From CAYFWF01 sp964346815 (GTDB lineage Bacteria > Acidobacteriota > Aminicenantia > Aminicenantales > Aminicenantaceae): 64,000 nt of DNA. A program made the position numbers and the translations under genes. Each line of letters opens with the position of its first letter. Position 1 is the first letter of the stretch. The DNA lies in the NCBI GenBank assembly GCA_964346815.1, contig CAYFWF010000023.1, forward strand, positions 124,001-188,000, given 5' to 3'. The notes under the pieces are model-generated. The model did no database searches. It was not told the origin of the DNA and saw only the letters and a list, made by a program, of their open reading frames with translations. Positions 18,494 to 27,749 of the stretch are shown in pieces.

Positions 18494-18512
18494 CCCTCTA
18501 TCCTTAGGAGGG
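18494..18512. terminator. Weak hairpin between convergent genes
   Basis: CCCTC (18494-18498) pairs with GAGGG (18508-18512) over a 9-base loop, 10 bases after the hydrolase stop, with a T-rich stretch (GTTTTGTTTTC) following at about 18520-18530. Short stem; possible terminator only. Confidence 0.3.
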
Positions 18513-18537
18513 AAGGAATGTTTTGTTTTCTACTTGG

Positions 18538-20631
18538 TCAATTTAACAACCGAACCACATCTGCCTCAGCGAGGATCTGGATGAATTCCGAGACCTTGGA
18601 CACGGGCACCGGTTCATATTCTGCACTCACCGCGTTACGGATATCCAGGACACTTCGAGTTCCATCGATGAAGTTGAGAATCTCGTAGGCCATACGGCTG
18701 TCGAACCCGGGGAGAAGTCGAAAAAAATCGACATCTCTGCCTTCAAGCTTATCCTGCAGGTAGCCCCAGCCCAAGGGCCCTTTGAGAGCAGGATTTCGAG
18801 CAGGTATCGCCTTGGCGGCTTCTTTTTCTTCTTCTGTCAGAGAGGTTTTCCGTTCTTCGGTCTCTCGTGCTTCACAGCTTAACGCATAAAATTTTTGGAG
18901 GTCCTGGAAACTTTTCGCTTTCCCCTCTTCGATTTCTCTGATCAAGATATCGATATACCGATCCACGGATTCATCTCTCCGGGAATAACTTTTTACACTC
19001 TCCAGAGTTGCGATCGCTCTTGTGTATGCCTGTTTGATAAAATTCAAAGCTTCCTTGTAAGCTTCGTGAATGGAATGACCCTGGGCTTGATTTAAGCAAT
19101 CGAAGCTTCTTTTCAGCTCTTTTATTATCCTTGACTGGGTCCTGTTGAAGACTTCCCCTGCCAGCCTCCGTGATTTGTGCGGGCAGTCGTCGGAGAGATA
19201 AACAGCGGCAGCAGCAGCCAGGAAACTGGATCTTTTGAGTTGAGTGGGATCGCAAATCTCTGGTTTGTCGCCGCTTGTATGGTAATAACGGTCGGGCCAG
19301 ACTAAAAAGAAGACCATCGGGACCCCGAGCAATCCGTCGTTGAAGATCCACTGGTCGCTTCCACCCACATAATCCGATATCCTGTATCTGAATGCATCCC
19401 GGCTTCCAGAAAGAGAATAGACTGGATAAGAAAATCCTCCTCTATTCATCAGGGCTTGCACATTGTGGGCGGCGACGAATTCGGTAAGATTGATCAGAAC
19501 GTCGTTGACATAATGGGGCCTCGAGTGAGGAGTCTGGTGGAGAAAAAAGGTAGAGTTGTTGTCATTGAGATACTGTCCGACCATATCCAGGTTAATCCCG
19601 GCCACTGTGTTTTGGACGATCTCGGGATGGGCAGCTGCATAGGCAATGCTTCCGCTCATCTCAGGAACCCAGAGAAAACGGAGAGTTCTCTTGGGAGGTT
19701 TTATCTTTCCTTCGCCGATTAATCTCTTCAATGCCCTGGCGATCTCGAGGAGGCAGGCGCTTCCGCTGGCATTGTCATTGGCCCCTGGCTTGTAATGGCA
19801 GAGATGGGCAGTGAAGAGGATTTCCTCTTCTGCGAGGTCGGTTCCGGGAATGGTGGCCACCACATTTTCATAGTGCCAGGGATGGATCTCCGTTTCGACT
19901 ATGGCGCGGACAACGATTTTTTCCCCTCTGAGAAGCCGGTCCCTCAATTCTTCTCCCCTGCGGTGGGAGAGTCCGAATCCGAAGGTCGGGGTTTTGGTGC
20001 GGATTCTGATGCTGCTCACATTGTCAGGCTCATCATGAGAAAAGCGCGTATTGATGACGAGAACGCCCAATGCTCCATATCGGTCTACGGCAAGGCTGGC
20101 CACTGACCCGATGTTTCCATAGGCCAGGACAATTTTCCCTTTGACTTCGATATTTTCATAGTCTTCAGGGGATGTCCCTACTCCCGCATACGCCAGCGGT
20201 GCTTTTACATCGCAGCTCTGACTGGTTATGGCCAGGGAGACCGGAATCTCCGAATAGCTGGTGAGCTTTTCCTCGTAAGGTTCGACAATCCACAGCTCCG
20301 CAAATTTGACATCCCAGGCTGGCCTGGATTTATACATGTAGTAATATTTTTTTCCATCAGCGGGATATCGCTCAATTTTCGCATCGCTCAGCCCGAATGT
20401 TCTTGCCTTTTGAACAACCCATTCTGCGGCCTGATGGTAGCTTCTGCTGGGCTGAAGCCTGCTGTGGTGTGCGATATGCCTGATATAGTCCAGTGCGAGC
20501 TCTCCCGATATTTCATTATTCAAAGCCCTGATCTCTTTTTCGGATAAGATCGAGACCGAGTTTTGAGAATAAGAGATAAGGGAAAGTAGGAAAAAGATTG
20601 ACAAAAAGAAGCAAAGAATTTTACTCTTCAT
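18538..20631 (-). CDS. M28 family zinc aminopeptidase, exported, with PA domain
   Basis: 697 residues with a signal peptide (about 1-22). A protease-associated domain occupies about 125-245. The M28 catalytic core follows with zinc ligands and base in order: His276 (TAHLCH), Asp286 (PGANDNASG), Glu324 (VPEMSG), Asp349 (NLDMVG) and a late His in YYHTSGDKPE. The last 200 residues hold helices and a C-terminal domain (about 610-697) that ends with GTRSVLDIRNAVSAEY, a winged-helix-like pattern. It removes N-terminal residues from peptides outside the cytoplasm. The gene starts 11 bases inside the phosphatase gene. Confidence 0.92.
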   Translation of the reverse strand: MKSKILCFFLSIFFLLSLISYSQNSVSILSEKEIRALNNEISGELALDYIRHIAHHSRLQPSRSYHQAAEWVVQKARTFGLSDAKIERYPADGKKYYYMYKSRPAWDVKFAELWIVEPYEEKLTSYSEIPVSLAITSQSCDVKAPLAYAGVGTSPEDYENIEVKGKIVLAYGNIGSVASLAVDRYGALGVLVINTRFSHDEPDNVSSIRIRTKTPTFGFGLSHRRGEELRDRLLRGEKIVVRAIVETEIHPWHYENVVATIPGTDLAEEEILFTAHLCHYKPGANDNASGSACLLEIARALKRLIGEGKIKPPKRTLRFLWVPEMSGSIAYAAAHPEIVQNTVAGINLDMVGQYLNDNNSTFFLHQTPHSRPHYVNDVLINLTEFVAAHNVQALMNRGGFSYPVYSLSGSRDAFRYRISDYVGGSDQWIFNDGLLGVPMVFFLVWPDRYYHTSGDKPEICDPTQLKRSSFLAAAAAVYLSDDCPHKSRRLAGEVFNRTQSRIIKELKRSFDCLNQAQGHSIHEAYKEALNFIKQAYTRAIATLESVKSYSRRDESVDRYIDILIREIEEGKAKSFQDLQKFYALSCEARETEERKTSLTEEEKEAAKAIPARNPALKGPLGWGYLQDKLEGRDVDFFRLLPGFDSRMAYEILNFIDGTRSVLDIRNAVSAEYEPVPVSKVSEFIQILAEADVVRLLN

Positions 20632-21043
20632 CGGTTCCTCCTTTGAATAAAAGGTGCTTTTGGATCAAATGGTGGATTTTCTCGGCGGTCTTTCTGTAGC
20701 TGTCGATATCCTTTCCGAAGGGATCCTGGATGTCCCAGAGGATGAGCTTATTGGATAGAGACGGAAAACGGTTTTTTAGCGTTTCGAAGACATATAGGTC
20801 CAGGACGATGATGCGGTTGAAAGTTATTATCTGAACCTCAGCAAGATTTTTCGTTTTGTGTTGGGAGATATCCGTGTCGTATTCTTCTTGCAGAACTTTT
20901 ATGGCCTCGGGCGCCGCACCGTTAAAGACCGGGGACAATCCAGCACTTTCGATCCTTTCGCTGCTTCCTATAATCCGTTTTGCCAGTCCTTCCGCCATAG
21001 GGCTTCTGCATGTGTTTCCATAACAGATAAAAAGTATGCTCAT
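20621..21043 (-). CDS. Low-molecular-weight protein-tyrosine phosphatase family
   Basis: 140 residues. The P-loop is CYGNTCRS at 7-14, fitting C-x5-R-S with Cys7 as nucleophile and Arg13 binding phosphate; the general-acid Asp is in WDIQDPFG. It could dephosphorylate tyrosine on proteins such as a polysaccharide-synthesis kinase, or belong to the related arsenate reductases; the DP motif favours phosphatase. The 3' end overlaps the M28 peptidase start by 11 bases, so they share a transcript. Confidence 0.88.
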   Translation of the reverse strand: MSILFICYGNTCRSPMAEGLAKRIIGSSERIESAGLSPVFNGAAPEAIKVLQEEYDTDISQHKTKNLAEVQIITFNRIIVLDLYVFETLKNRFPSLSNKLILWDIQDPFGKDIDSYRKTAEKIHHLIQKHLLFKGGTDEE

Positions 21044-21153
21044 GGTATGCTCAGTTTACCTGTCCTTTTCTTTGAAATCAAACAACCGCAGATAGTCCGG
21101 GGATGATTTTAGGTGAATGTATTCTTTAATCAGGAAACGATGAATGGTTCTGG

Positions 21154-22749
21154 TCAGAAGATGTTTTCTTCTACTTTGATGATGTCGAGAAGCATCTGGT
21201 TCTTTTCCGATCGGCTTTCTCCTACGCTGGTCACATAAATGGCCGGACTGTCGACTACTGGACATTTGGTCTCGCAGATGCCGCATCCCGTGCATTGATC
21301 CAAATCTATCACCGGAGCGATGGGTGTTTTGATCACGCCTTCCGGCCGCTCGACTTCGATCTTTATGAACTTTATGGCTTTGGGAGAAACGGGACAGTGT
21401 TCCTCGCAAACGATACAGGGATCGCCGAATTTCCAAGGGATACAGCGGTTTCTGTTCACCCAGGCTGTGCCAATTTTGAGTTCGTTTTTCTCCTCGATGG
21501 TGAGCTCTTTCAGCGCCCCTGTAGGACATACCTGTGTGCAGAGAGAACAGTAGTAGTCGCAGTAGCCGATCTCTGGTACCAGCATCGGCGTCCAGATACC
21601 TTCAGGCCCCGCTTCTGTGAGCGCTGGCTGGAGAGCGTTAGTGGGACAGACCTTCATGCACTCCCCGCATTTCACACATTTTTGGAGGAATTGTTCCTCA
21701 GGAAGAGCGCCTGGAGGACGAATCAGTTTCTCCGAAGCTCGTTGGCTGGCTGGAGTTATACGGAAAAACGGTACAGCAAGGAAACCCAGAAACGATGTGA
21801 AGATGAGTTTTCGGCGGGAAAGATTGACAGATTCGATACGCTCATGGGACAGTTTTGCTGGGAAAGAAATGGCATTGGTCGGGCATATGGCGCTGCAGGT
21901 AAAACAATAGATACACTCGGAGCTTCGCCAATCCTCATTAGGGTAGGGATTGGCTTGGGTTTGACAGTGAATGGTGCACAGGTTGCATTTGATGCATTTG
22001 TCCCGGTCAATCTCGAGTTTGAGCAGGTTCCATCTCGAGGCAATCCCGAGTAAAGCCCCCAGAGGGCAGAGGTACCGGCACCAAAATCGTTCCCTCGTCA
22101 TGTTCAGTAAAACGATGCCGATGAATATCGTCCCGATGATGAAACCTTGAAGAAACACCATGTTGATGTCTGTGCTTTCAAAGAATTGGGCAAAGGTGTC
22201 TCCTATGGAAGTCAGGTTGAACTGATAGAGAAGTTCTGTCAGGACCGAAAAACCGTAGCTTGCGGCAGGAAGGATGCCTGTCACAAAAGAACGGTAGAGC
22301 AGGGAAAGAGGATCGAAAAAGCCCACCACATCCAGGGTGAACACAGCACTCACCAGGACGAAAGCGAGAATATAGTATTTCCATGTTGTGTTGTCGTTCT
22401 TGAGTTTTTTCGGATGGAGAAGCTTCGTCTTTTTGAAGATGAAGGAGGAAAACTGGTGAATGCCTCCTAAAGGGCAGACCCAGCCGCAGGCGACACGTCC
22501 CAGGATTAAAGTCACCACCATGGTTACAGCAGCCAGAAGAAAGGCCCCAAAAAGTGCCCGGGAAGCAATGATCGTCGTTAGAGCGAGCAGAGGGTCCCAA
22601 TGAAAAAATCCTTCTACGTTCGCTATGTAATCTTCTCCGGGAAAGCGGGTCCTCAAAAGAAGTATGAAGAACAAGCCGAAAAAGACAATTTGAGTGAGTA
22701 TCCTGGCGGTTTGGATGATTCTGTATTTTTTAGACCGTTCTTTTTTCAA
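21154..22749 (-). CDS. NapH/NapG-like fused membrane polyferredoxin
   Basis: 531 residues. The N-terminal half (1-245) is a NapH/NosR/RdxA-type membrane protein with several transmembrane helices and two CxxxCP motifs (CGWVCPLGG, CRYLCPLGA). It is followed by two 4Fe-4S sites (CIKCNLC...C; CIYCFTC...CP). At about 318 comes an internal SRRKLIFTSF segment and hydrophobic stretch resembling the Tat-type leader of NapG, and then four or more further 4Fe-4S motifs to the C-terminus. It looks like NapH fused to NapG in one chain. It should move electrons between quinone and an exported redox partner. The start overlaps the DUF362 gene by 20 bases. Confidence 0.88.
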   Translation of the reverse strand: MKKERSKKYRIIQTARILTQIVFFGLFFILLLRTRFPGEDYIANVEGFFHWDPLLALTTIIASRALFGAFLLAAVTMVVTLILGRVACGWVCPLGGIHQFSSFIFKKTKLLHPKKLKNDNTTWKYYILAFVLVSAVFTLDVVGFFDPLSLLYRSFVTGILPAASYGFSVLTELLYQFNLTSIGDTFAQFFESTDINMVFLQGFIIGTIFIGIVLLNMTRERFWCRYLCPLGALLGIASRWNLLKLEIDRDKCIKCNLCTIHCQTQANPYPNEDWRSSECIYCFTCSAICPTNAISFPAKLSHERIESVNLSRRKLIFTSFLGFLAVPFFRITPASQRASEKLIRPPGALPEEQFLQKCVKCGECMKVCPTNALQPALTEAGPEGIWTPMLVPEIGYCDYYCSLCTQVCPTGALKELTIEEKNELKIGTAWVNRNRCIPWKFGDPCIVCEEHCPVSPKAIKFIKIEVERPEGVIKTPIAPVIDLDQCTGCGICETKCPVVDSPAIYVTSVGESRSEKNQMLLDIIKVEENIF

Positions 22750-23617
22750 TGTTCAGCTTCTCCAGATCGATTCTTCCGATACCTCTTTGGCTGGCCAGTT
22801 CCAGGAAACGCAGTTCTTCTGGCTTGATGTCGAAGAACGTAGCTCCCATTGCATCCACCGCCACGTAATCTACTCCAGCCACTACGGTCTTATACAGTTC
22901 GGCATCGGAGAGCCTTCCTCCCTGAGGTCCGTTTCGGACTAGAATGCGGTAGGCGTCCAGAACTGTAAGCACAGGTTTGAAAAATTTCGAGAGATCGATC
23001 ATCGCATAATCGAGAGCCTGATGGAGTTGATTCCGGGCTCCCCCGATGGCTCCCAGCCAGTTCTTCATCCCCATGGTCAGCCGGGAGAGGCTGTGGGTTT
23101 TGGCAATAGGAACGTTGATGATTTTGTCCGCTTCGACAAAATCTGTATAGATCTTCCATTCTTTGAGCCATTCGCCGCTGATATCCATTTTTTTCTCATG
23201 GTGAGGATTGGGATAGGGAACTTTTGCCCCGGCTTCTTTGGCAGCTTTGGCAATACCTGAACGGGCATAGGTTCGTCTTGCTGGATTTATGGTGTTATCC
23301 AAAACGATCACCTCTTTGGCATCAGCCTCTTGACAGAGTTCCACCAGAGCTCTGACTACATCGGGATTTGTGCAGGCGGCCTGTTCCGGTCTTCTATCCC
23401 ATCCGATATTGGGCTTGACGATAACGACATCTCCTTTAGAGATGAACCTGTTTATGCCACCCAGTGAAACAATGGCCTCCTTGGTGATCTGGGAGGGAGA
23501 TTCACCTTGGATCACCGCCAGGTCAGGATAGCTTTGTGGCCGAGGGAGAAGCTGGGAAGGCACGCTCAGCAGTGCGCCTCCCACAGCCATATTTTTAATG
23601 AAGTCTCTTCTTTTCAT
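22730..23617 (-). CDS. DUF362 family protein with Tat signal
   Basis: 295 residues. The start MKRRDFIKNMAVGGALLS is a twin-arginine export signal (Arg3-Arg4), so it is probably folded, perhaps with a cofactor, before export. The body has DUF362 features: VIVKPNIGWD, TNPDVVRALVELC, NVPIAKTHSL and GVDYVAVDAMGA. DUF362 proteins usually sit beside or are fused to 4Fe-4S ferredoxins; here the polyferredoxin starts 20 bases inside its 3' end. The function of DUF362 is not established. It is probably part of an exported electron-transfer pair. Confidence 0.87.
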   Translation of the reverse strand: MKRRDFIKNMAVGGALLSVPSQLLPRPQSYPDLAVIQGESPSQITKEAIVSLGGINRFISKGDVVIVKPNIGWDRRPEQAACTNPDVVRALVELCQEADAKEVIVLDNTINPARRTYARSGIAKAAKEAGAKVPYPNPHHEKKMDISGEWLKEWKIYTDFVEADKIINVPIAKTHSLSRLTMGMKNWLGAIGGARNQLHQALDYAMIDLSKFFKPVLTVLDAYRILVRNGPQGGRLSDAELYKTVVAGVDYVAVDAMGATFFDIKPEELRFLELASQRGIGRIDLEKLNIEKRTV

Positions 23618-23620
23618 TTA

Positions 23621-24799
23621 TTATACTCCTTTACCGAGAGAGCTGATGTAGTTTGTAATCCCATTATAGATTCCCTGAGCTATGGATTGTCGATATTGAG
23701 GAGTCTTGAGCTTGGCTTCCTCTTTCGCGTTGCTCAAGTGGGAAACCTCAACGAGTACCGAAGGTGTCTCCACACCGATAAGAACCCAGAAAGGGCCTCC
23801 TTTGAATCCGAGATCTTTGATATCTTTATAGCTTTTGTTCAAGGTCAAAATCAGATTTTTCTGAATGCTTTCTGCCAGTTCTTTGGATTCCATGATTTTG
23901 CTGTTTTTAACGATTTTTTCCAGGATGGTCCTCATATCGCTAATTTTTTTGGTGGAAGTGGCGTTTTCTCGGGCAGCTATTTCGATAACAGACGGGTCAT
24001 GGCTGAAGTTAAGATAAAAGGTGTTGACTCCCGAACGTTTTTTACTCGGGTTGGCATTGGCATGGACGGAGATGAAGAGATCGGCCTGTTTCTGGTTGGC
24101 GATGACTGTTCTGTTCTCGAGCGGTACAAAGATATCCGTTTCCCGGGTCATGATGACCTCCAATCCCTCGTGTGCATTGAGGAGTTTTTTCAATCGTTTG
24201 CAGACGTCGAGCACGACGGCCTTTTCCATGGTTCCGTCTTTTCCGATGCATCCGGGATCGGTGCCTCCGTGTCCTGGGTCGAGCACAATTCTCTGGATAC
24301 CCAAGCCCAGCTGACGCACCATGCTGTAGCCTTCTTTGGTAGGTTGTGGAGGCAAAGGAGACTTTTCGGTCGAGGGCTCAGAGGCTGGCTCTATGGGGTA
24401 GATATCCAAGACGACTCTAAAAGGGTCGAAAGCCGGCCAAACTTGGAAACGTTTGATCTTGTCAAAATCTAGATCGGCGACAACTCTGACTGTACTGGGG
24501 GTCTTTTGAGCGATCCGGATCTGGCTGATATAGTCGTTCTGTACCAGATAAGTCTTGTTGTGGAGGATCGGATTCAGCTTTGTCTGATAGATATCCACAT
24601 AGATGCGGTCAGGAGAGGGAAGACGGTTGAAGTTGTATTCTCGCAGATGCCCGACATCGACGACGATCCTGGTGAAGGTCGGGTGAGTGAAATGGCGGAG
24701 GTCATAGATTTCGACCCTGGCATCTTCCTGAGAGGAAGAGGAGATAGGAGAGGTCAACAACACAATAAACATGAACACGGAAAGAAACTTGTTATCCAT
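23621..24799 (-). CDS. N-acetylmuramoyl-L-alanine amidase with AMIN domain
   Basis: 392 residues from the ATG at 24799 (purine-rich GAGAGAG upstream; a longer frame to 24955 shows no signal peptide). After a signal peptide (1-24) comes an AMIN domain (about 27-135), then the Amidase_3 zinc domain: DPGHGGTDPG with the first zinc His, Glu in the TMEKAVVLDV helix, VHANAN with the second His, and the catalytic Glu in VEVSHLSN. It cuts the bond between muramic acid and the stem peptide, acting in septal peptidoglycan splitting in the periplasm, as AmiC does. Precedes DUF362 by three bases. Confidence 0.93.
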   Translation of the reverse strand: MDNKFLSVFMFIVLLTSPISSSSQEDARVEIYDLRHFTHPTFTRIVVDVGHLREYNFNRLPSPDRIYVDIYQTKLNPILHNKTYLVQNDYISQIRIAQKTPSTVRVVADLDFDKIKRFQVWPAFDPFRVVLDIYPIEPASEPSTEKSPLPPQPTKEGYSMVRQLGLGIQRIVLDPGHGGTDPGCIGKDGTMEKAVVLDVCKRLKKLLNAHEGLEVIMTRETDIFVPLENRTVIANQKQADLFISVHANANPSKKRSGVNTFYLNFSHDPSVIEIAARENATSTKKISDMRTILEKIVKNSKIMESKELAESIQKNLILTLNKSYKDIKDLGFKGGPFWVLIGVETPSVLVEVSHLSNAKEEAKLKTPQYRQSIAQGIYNGITNYISSLGKGV

Positions 24800-24861
24800 C
24801 TCTCTCTTTATTCCTATTAATTCTATAAAATATATATAATATTGTCCAATCTGCCGGGATA

Positions 24862-26064
24862 TCAAGCCCCGTATTTTTTGAGTTTGCCTGCATGGGCCAG
24901 CATGAGGGACAGAGCAGAGAGGGCTTGAAATCTTCCCAGATAACCTTGACTGCAATCTCTTTCAGTGAAGTGATTGATTCTGTCCGGCATAGCCGTTCGG
25001 GAACGGAGCATAAAAGGATTGGGATGCCAGGAATGAGATTTGAGAAAACAGGGAGTAGAGTGATCCGAAGTGACGACCAAAACATCCGGGTTCAGCTCGA
25101 TGAGTCTGGGAATATGTGCATCGGTTTCCTCGATGGCCGCTTTTTTCGCCTCGAAGTTGCCGTCCTCCCCGGCAGAATCGGTTTTTTTGATATGGAGGTA
25201 GAAAAAATTGTAATGGGAATAGATTTCTTCTAAACGGTCGAAGAGATCGATTATCTCCGGGCCCACTTCGATAATGTCCATCCCTACGAGCTTGGCCATC
25301 CCTTTGTACATGGGATAATTGGCCAAGGCGGCGGGTTTGAGTTTGTAGAGATCCTGCAGGGAAGGGAGAGAAGGGTGTTTGGCGAAACCTCTCAACAAGA
25401 TGGTGTTAGCCGGAATGGAGTCTTTAAGAAATTCGGTCACATCGTCCAGGAATGAGTTCACCATATCGGCTGAATTTCGTGCTTCTGGACTCAGAGGTTC
25501 GGTGTAGACCAAGGGTTTGTTCTCCTTTTGTGGGTCCGCATCGCTGAGAGCATCGCAAAGACCTTCGGAGCTGAATTTGACAACGAAGCGATGTTCTTTT
25601 CCAGGGTATAGAGTTATATCTGCATTGGCTCGAGATTTCAAAAAATCATTGATTTTCTTGCAGAGCTTTTCGTTTTCAGAAGTGGGAATCCTTCCAGCCC
25701 GTCTGTCAACAATGATGTTGTCTCTGAGCGTAGCAAAATTTCCGCGTGCGACCATGTCTTTCTCGCGGACCTCGACGCCCACTCCAAGAGCCTCTAATAT
25801 GCCTCTTCCCAGAATATATTTTGTGGGATCGTACCCGAAGAGGGAAAGGTGGGCTGGTCCGCTTCCCGGCGTAATTCCAGGGAAAACAGGATCAGATATT
25901 CCACAGGAACTCTCTGCTGCCGCCCGATCTAAATGAGGAGAGCGGGCAGCTTCAAGGGCTGTTTTTCCTTCAACCGGCAGTCCTCCCAGTCCATCCATGA
26001 CCAGGAGAATGATTTTTGAGGGTGTTTCGATGCTGAGTTGGGCGACGATTTTTTCCCGATCCAT
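24862..26064 (-). CDS. apgM: 2,3-bisphosphoglycerate-independent phosphoglycerate mutase, archaeal type
   Basis: 400 residues, the normal length for ApgM and much shorter than the 510-residue bacterial GpmI. An alkaline-phosphatase-superfamily metal site is visible: VMDGLGG at about 23, GSGPAHLSLFGYDP with the serine region, DRRAGRIP, LHIKKTDSAGEDGN, and the late TSDHSTPC and HSWHPNP ligands. It interconverts 3- and 2-phosphoglycerate in glycolysis. The type is found in archaea and in scattered bacteria. A good -10 lies upstream at 26118-26123. Confidence 0.95.
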   Translation of the reverse strand: MDREKIVAQLSIETPSKIILLVMDGLGGLPVEGKTALEAARSPHLDRAAAESSCGISDPVFPGITPGSGPAHLSLFGYDPTKYILGRGILEALGVGVEVREKDMVARGNFATLRDNIIVDRRAGRIPTSENEKLCKKINDFLKSRANADITLYPGKEHRFVVKFSSEGLCDALSDADPQKENKPLVYTEPLSPEARNSADMVNSFLDDVTEFLKDSIPANTILLRGFAKHPSLPSLQDLYKLKPAALANYPMYKGMAKLVGMDIIEVGPEIIDLFDRLEEIYSHYNFFYLHIKKTDSAGEDGNFEAKKAAIEETDAHIPRLIELNPDVLVVTSDHSTPCFLKSHSWHPNPFMLRSRTAMPDRINHFTERDCSQGYLGRFQALSALSLMLAHAGKLKKYGA

Positions 26065-26117
26065 TCCTTTCTCCAGGAGTCAGGCCTTCATAACTTTCAT
26101 AGTTGAATGAACGTATC

Positions 26118-26123
26118 ATTATA
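26118..26123 (-). promoter_or_regulatory. Consensus -10 box upstream of apgM
   Basis: Read on the minus strand, 26123-26118 is TATAAT, 54 bases before the apgM start. The -35 position at 17 bases is only a T-rich run, so this is a -10-driven guess in the divergent apgM/guaA gap. Toward guaA, TAGAAT at 26204-26209 ends only seven bases before the guaA ATG. Confidence 0.4.
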
Positions 26124-26216
26124 AACAAAAAGTTTTCCATAAAAAAGTCCTCATGCCTTGAAGCCTCTTTGAATTTCACCCTTTTCAACACATAAATCCT
26201 CTGCTAGAATCATTCC

Positions 26217-27749
26217 ATGGATACGGTCTTTGTCCTCGATTTCGGCTCCCAATATACCCAATTAATCGCAAGAAAGATAAGGGAATTGGGAGTATACTCC
26301 GAAATCCATCCTTTCGATCTTTCCCCTTCTCGACTGCACAAAGACAATCCAAGGGCCATCATCCTTTCTGGAGGCCCTCAGAGTGTATACACTCCGGAAT
26401 CACTGACCGTCTCTCCGGATGTCTTCCGTATGGGTATTCCTGTTCTGGGTATCTGTTATGGACTCCAGATCATGACTCAGGTTCTAGGGGGGAAGGTCAA
26501 GGCTTCCCGGAAAAGAGAATATGGTTTTGCATCTTTGAAGGTGGTGGACACGTCGGGCCTTCTCTCTGGAATGAAAAATCATGGACAGGTTTGGATGAGT
26601 CATGGGGATAAAATCCATGATGTCCCTCCTGGATTCATCGTCTCCGGAGTGACCACAAACTGCGATGCAGCCGTCATCGAATCCAGAGAGCGGAAACTCT
26701 TTGGTGTTCAGTTCCATCCCGAGGTGATTCACACCACTCAGGGCATGAAACTCCTTTCGAATTTTCTTTTCTCTCAAGCAGGACTCAAAAAAGAGTGGAA
26801 GATGGGGCCTTTTATCCAGAGAAAGGTTGAAGCAATCCGCGATCTTGTGGGGGGGAGGAATGTCATCTGCGGGCTCAGCGGCGGAGTGGACTCTCTGGTC
26901 GCCTCCCTGCTTGTTCAGAAAGCTGTGAAGGATAACCTGTACTGCATATTCGTAAATAACGGTTTGATGAGGAAGGGACAATTCCAGGATCTCCTTTCAA
27001 AGTTCCGCCGACAATTCTCTCTGAATGTTATTGGAGTCGACGCTTCAGATTCTTTTTTGAACAGGCTCGAGAGGGTTATCTCTCCTGAGAAAAAGAGAAA
27101 AATCATCGGCAGGGAGTTCATACGAATATTCGAACAAGAGGCTAAAAAGATTGGAGGGATCGAATTTCTGGCCCAAGGCACCATCTATCCGGATGTGATA
27201 GAAAGCAATCCAGTCAAAGGACCCTCTTCCAAGATCAAATCCCATCATAATGTCGGAGGATTACCCAAGAATATCAGGTTCAGGCTCATTGAACCTCTTA
27301 AGGAGCTTTTCAAGGACGAGGTCAGAAAGCTGGCGAGGGAGTTGGGCATAGACCGGAGTTTTATCCTCCAACACCCGTTTCCCGGACCCGGCCTCGCCGT
27401 GAGGATTGTGGGAGAGGTCACATCGGAGAGACTCAGAATCCTGAGAGATGCCGATGAGATCCTTCTTCAAGAAATTAAAAAGGCCCGGCTTTATAATAAG
27501 CTTTGGCAGGCATTTGCTGTTTTGCTGCCGGTAAAATCAGTGGGAGTGATGGGAGACAAGCGTACCTACCAGAGAGTGGTCGTCCTTCGCTTGGTGCGGA
27601 GTGTGGACGGAATGACCGCTGACTGGTATCCTGCAGACACAAAGATTCTTTCCAGGATCTCAGGCCGAATCGTCAACGAAGTCAAAGGCGTTAACAGAGT
27701 CGTCTACGATATAACCACCAAACCGCCAGGGACGATTGAATGGGAATGA
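26217..27749 (+). CDS. guaA: GMP synthase (glutamine-hydrolysing)
   Basis: 510 residues, full length. The class I glutamine amidotransferase domain has Cys80 (LGICYG), His167 and Glu169 (QFHPEV); the ATP-pyrophosphatase domain starts with the SGGVDS loop at 221-226, and the dimerisation domain closes the protein with KPPGTIEWE. It makes GMP from XMP, ATP and glutamine. No ribosome site is obvious, and a -10-like TAGAAT lies just upstream, so the transcript may be nearly leaderless. Its stop overlaps dnaE. Confidence 0.98.
   Translation: MDTVFVLDFGSQYTQLIARKIRELGVYSEIHPFDLSPSRLHKDNPRAIILSGGPQSVYTPESLTVSPDVFRMGIPVLGICYGLQIMTQVLGGKVKASRKREYGFASLKVVDTSGLLSGMKNHGQVWMSHGDKIHDVPPGFIVSGVTTNCDAAVIESRERKLFGVQFHPEVIHTTQGMKLLSNFLFSQAGLKKEWKMGPFIQRKVEAIRDLVGGRNVICGLSGGVDSLVASLLVQKAVKDNLYCIFVNNGLMRKGQFQDLLSKFRRQFSLNVIGVDASDSFLNRLERVISPEKKRKIIGREFIRIFEQEAKKIGGIEFLAQGTIYPDVIESNPVKGPSSKIKSHHNVGGLPKNIRFRLIEPLKELFKDEVRKLARELGIDRSFILQHPFPGPGLAVRIVGEVTSERLRILRDADEILLQEIKKARLYNKLWQAFAVLLPVKSVGVMGDKRTYQRVVVLRLVRSVDGMTADWYPADTKILSRISGRIVNEVKGVNRVVYDITTKPPGTIEWE

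Noticed and set aside
23507..24472. 321-codon plus-strand frame opposite the cell-wall amidase
   Set aside because: Antisense to a gene with complete catalytic motifs; no start signal or family features.
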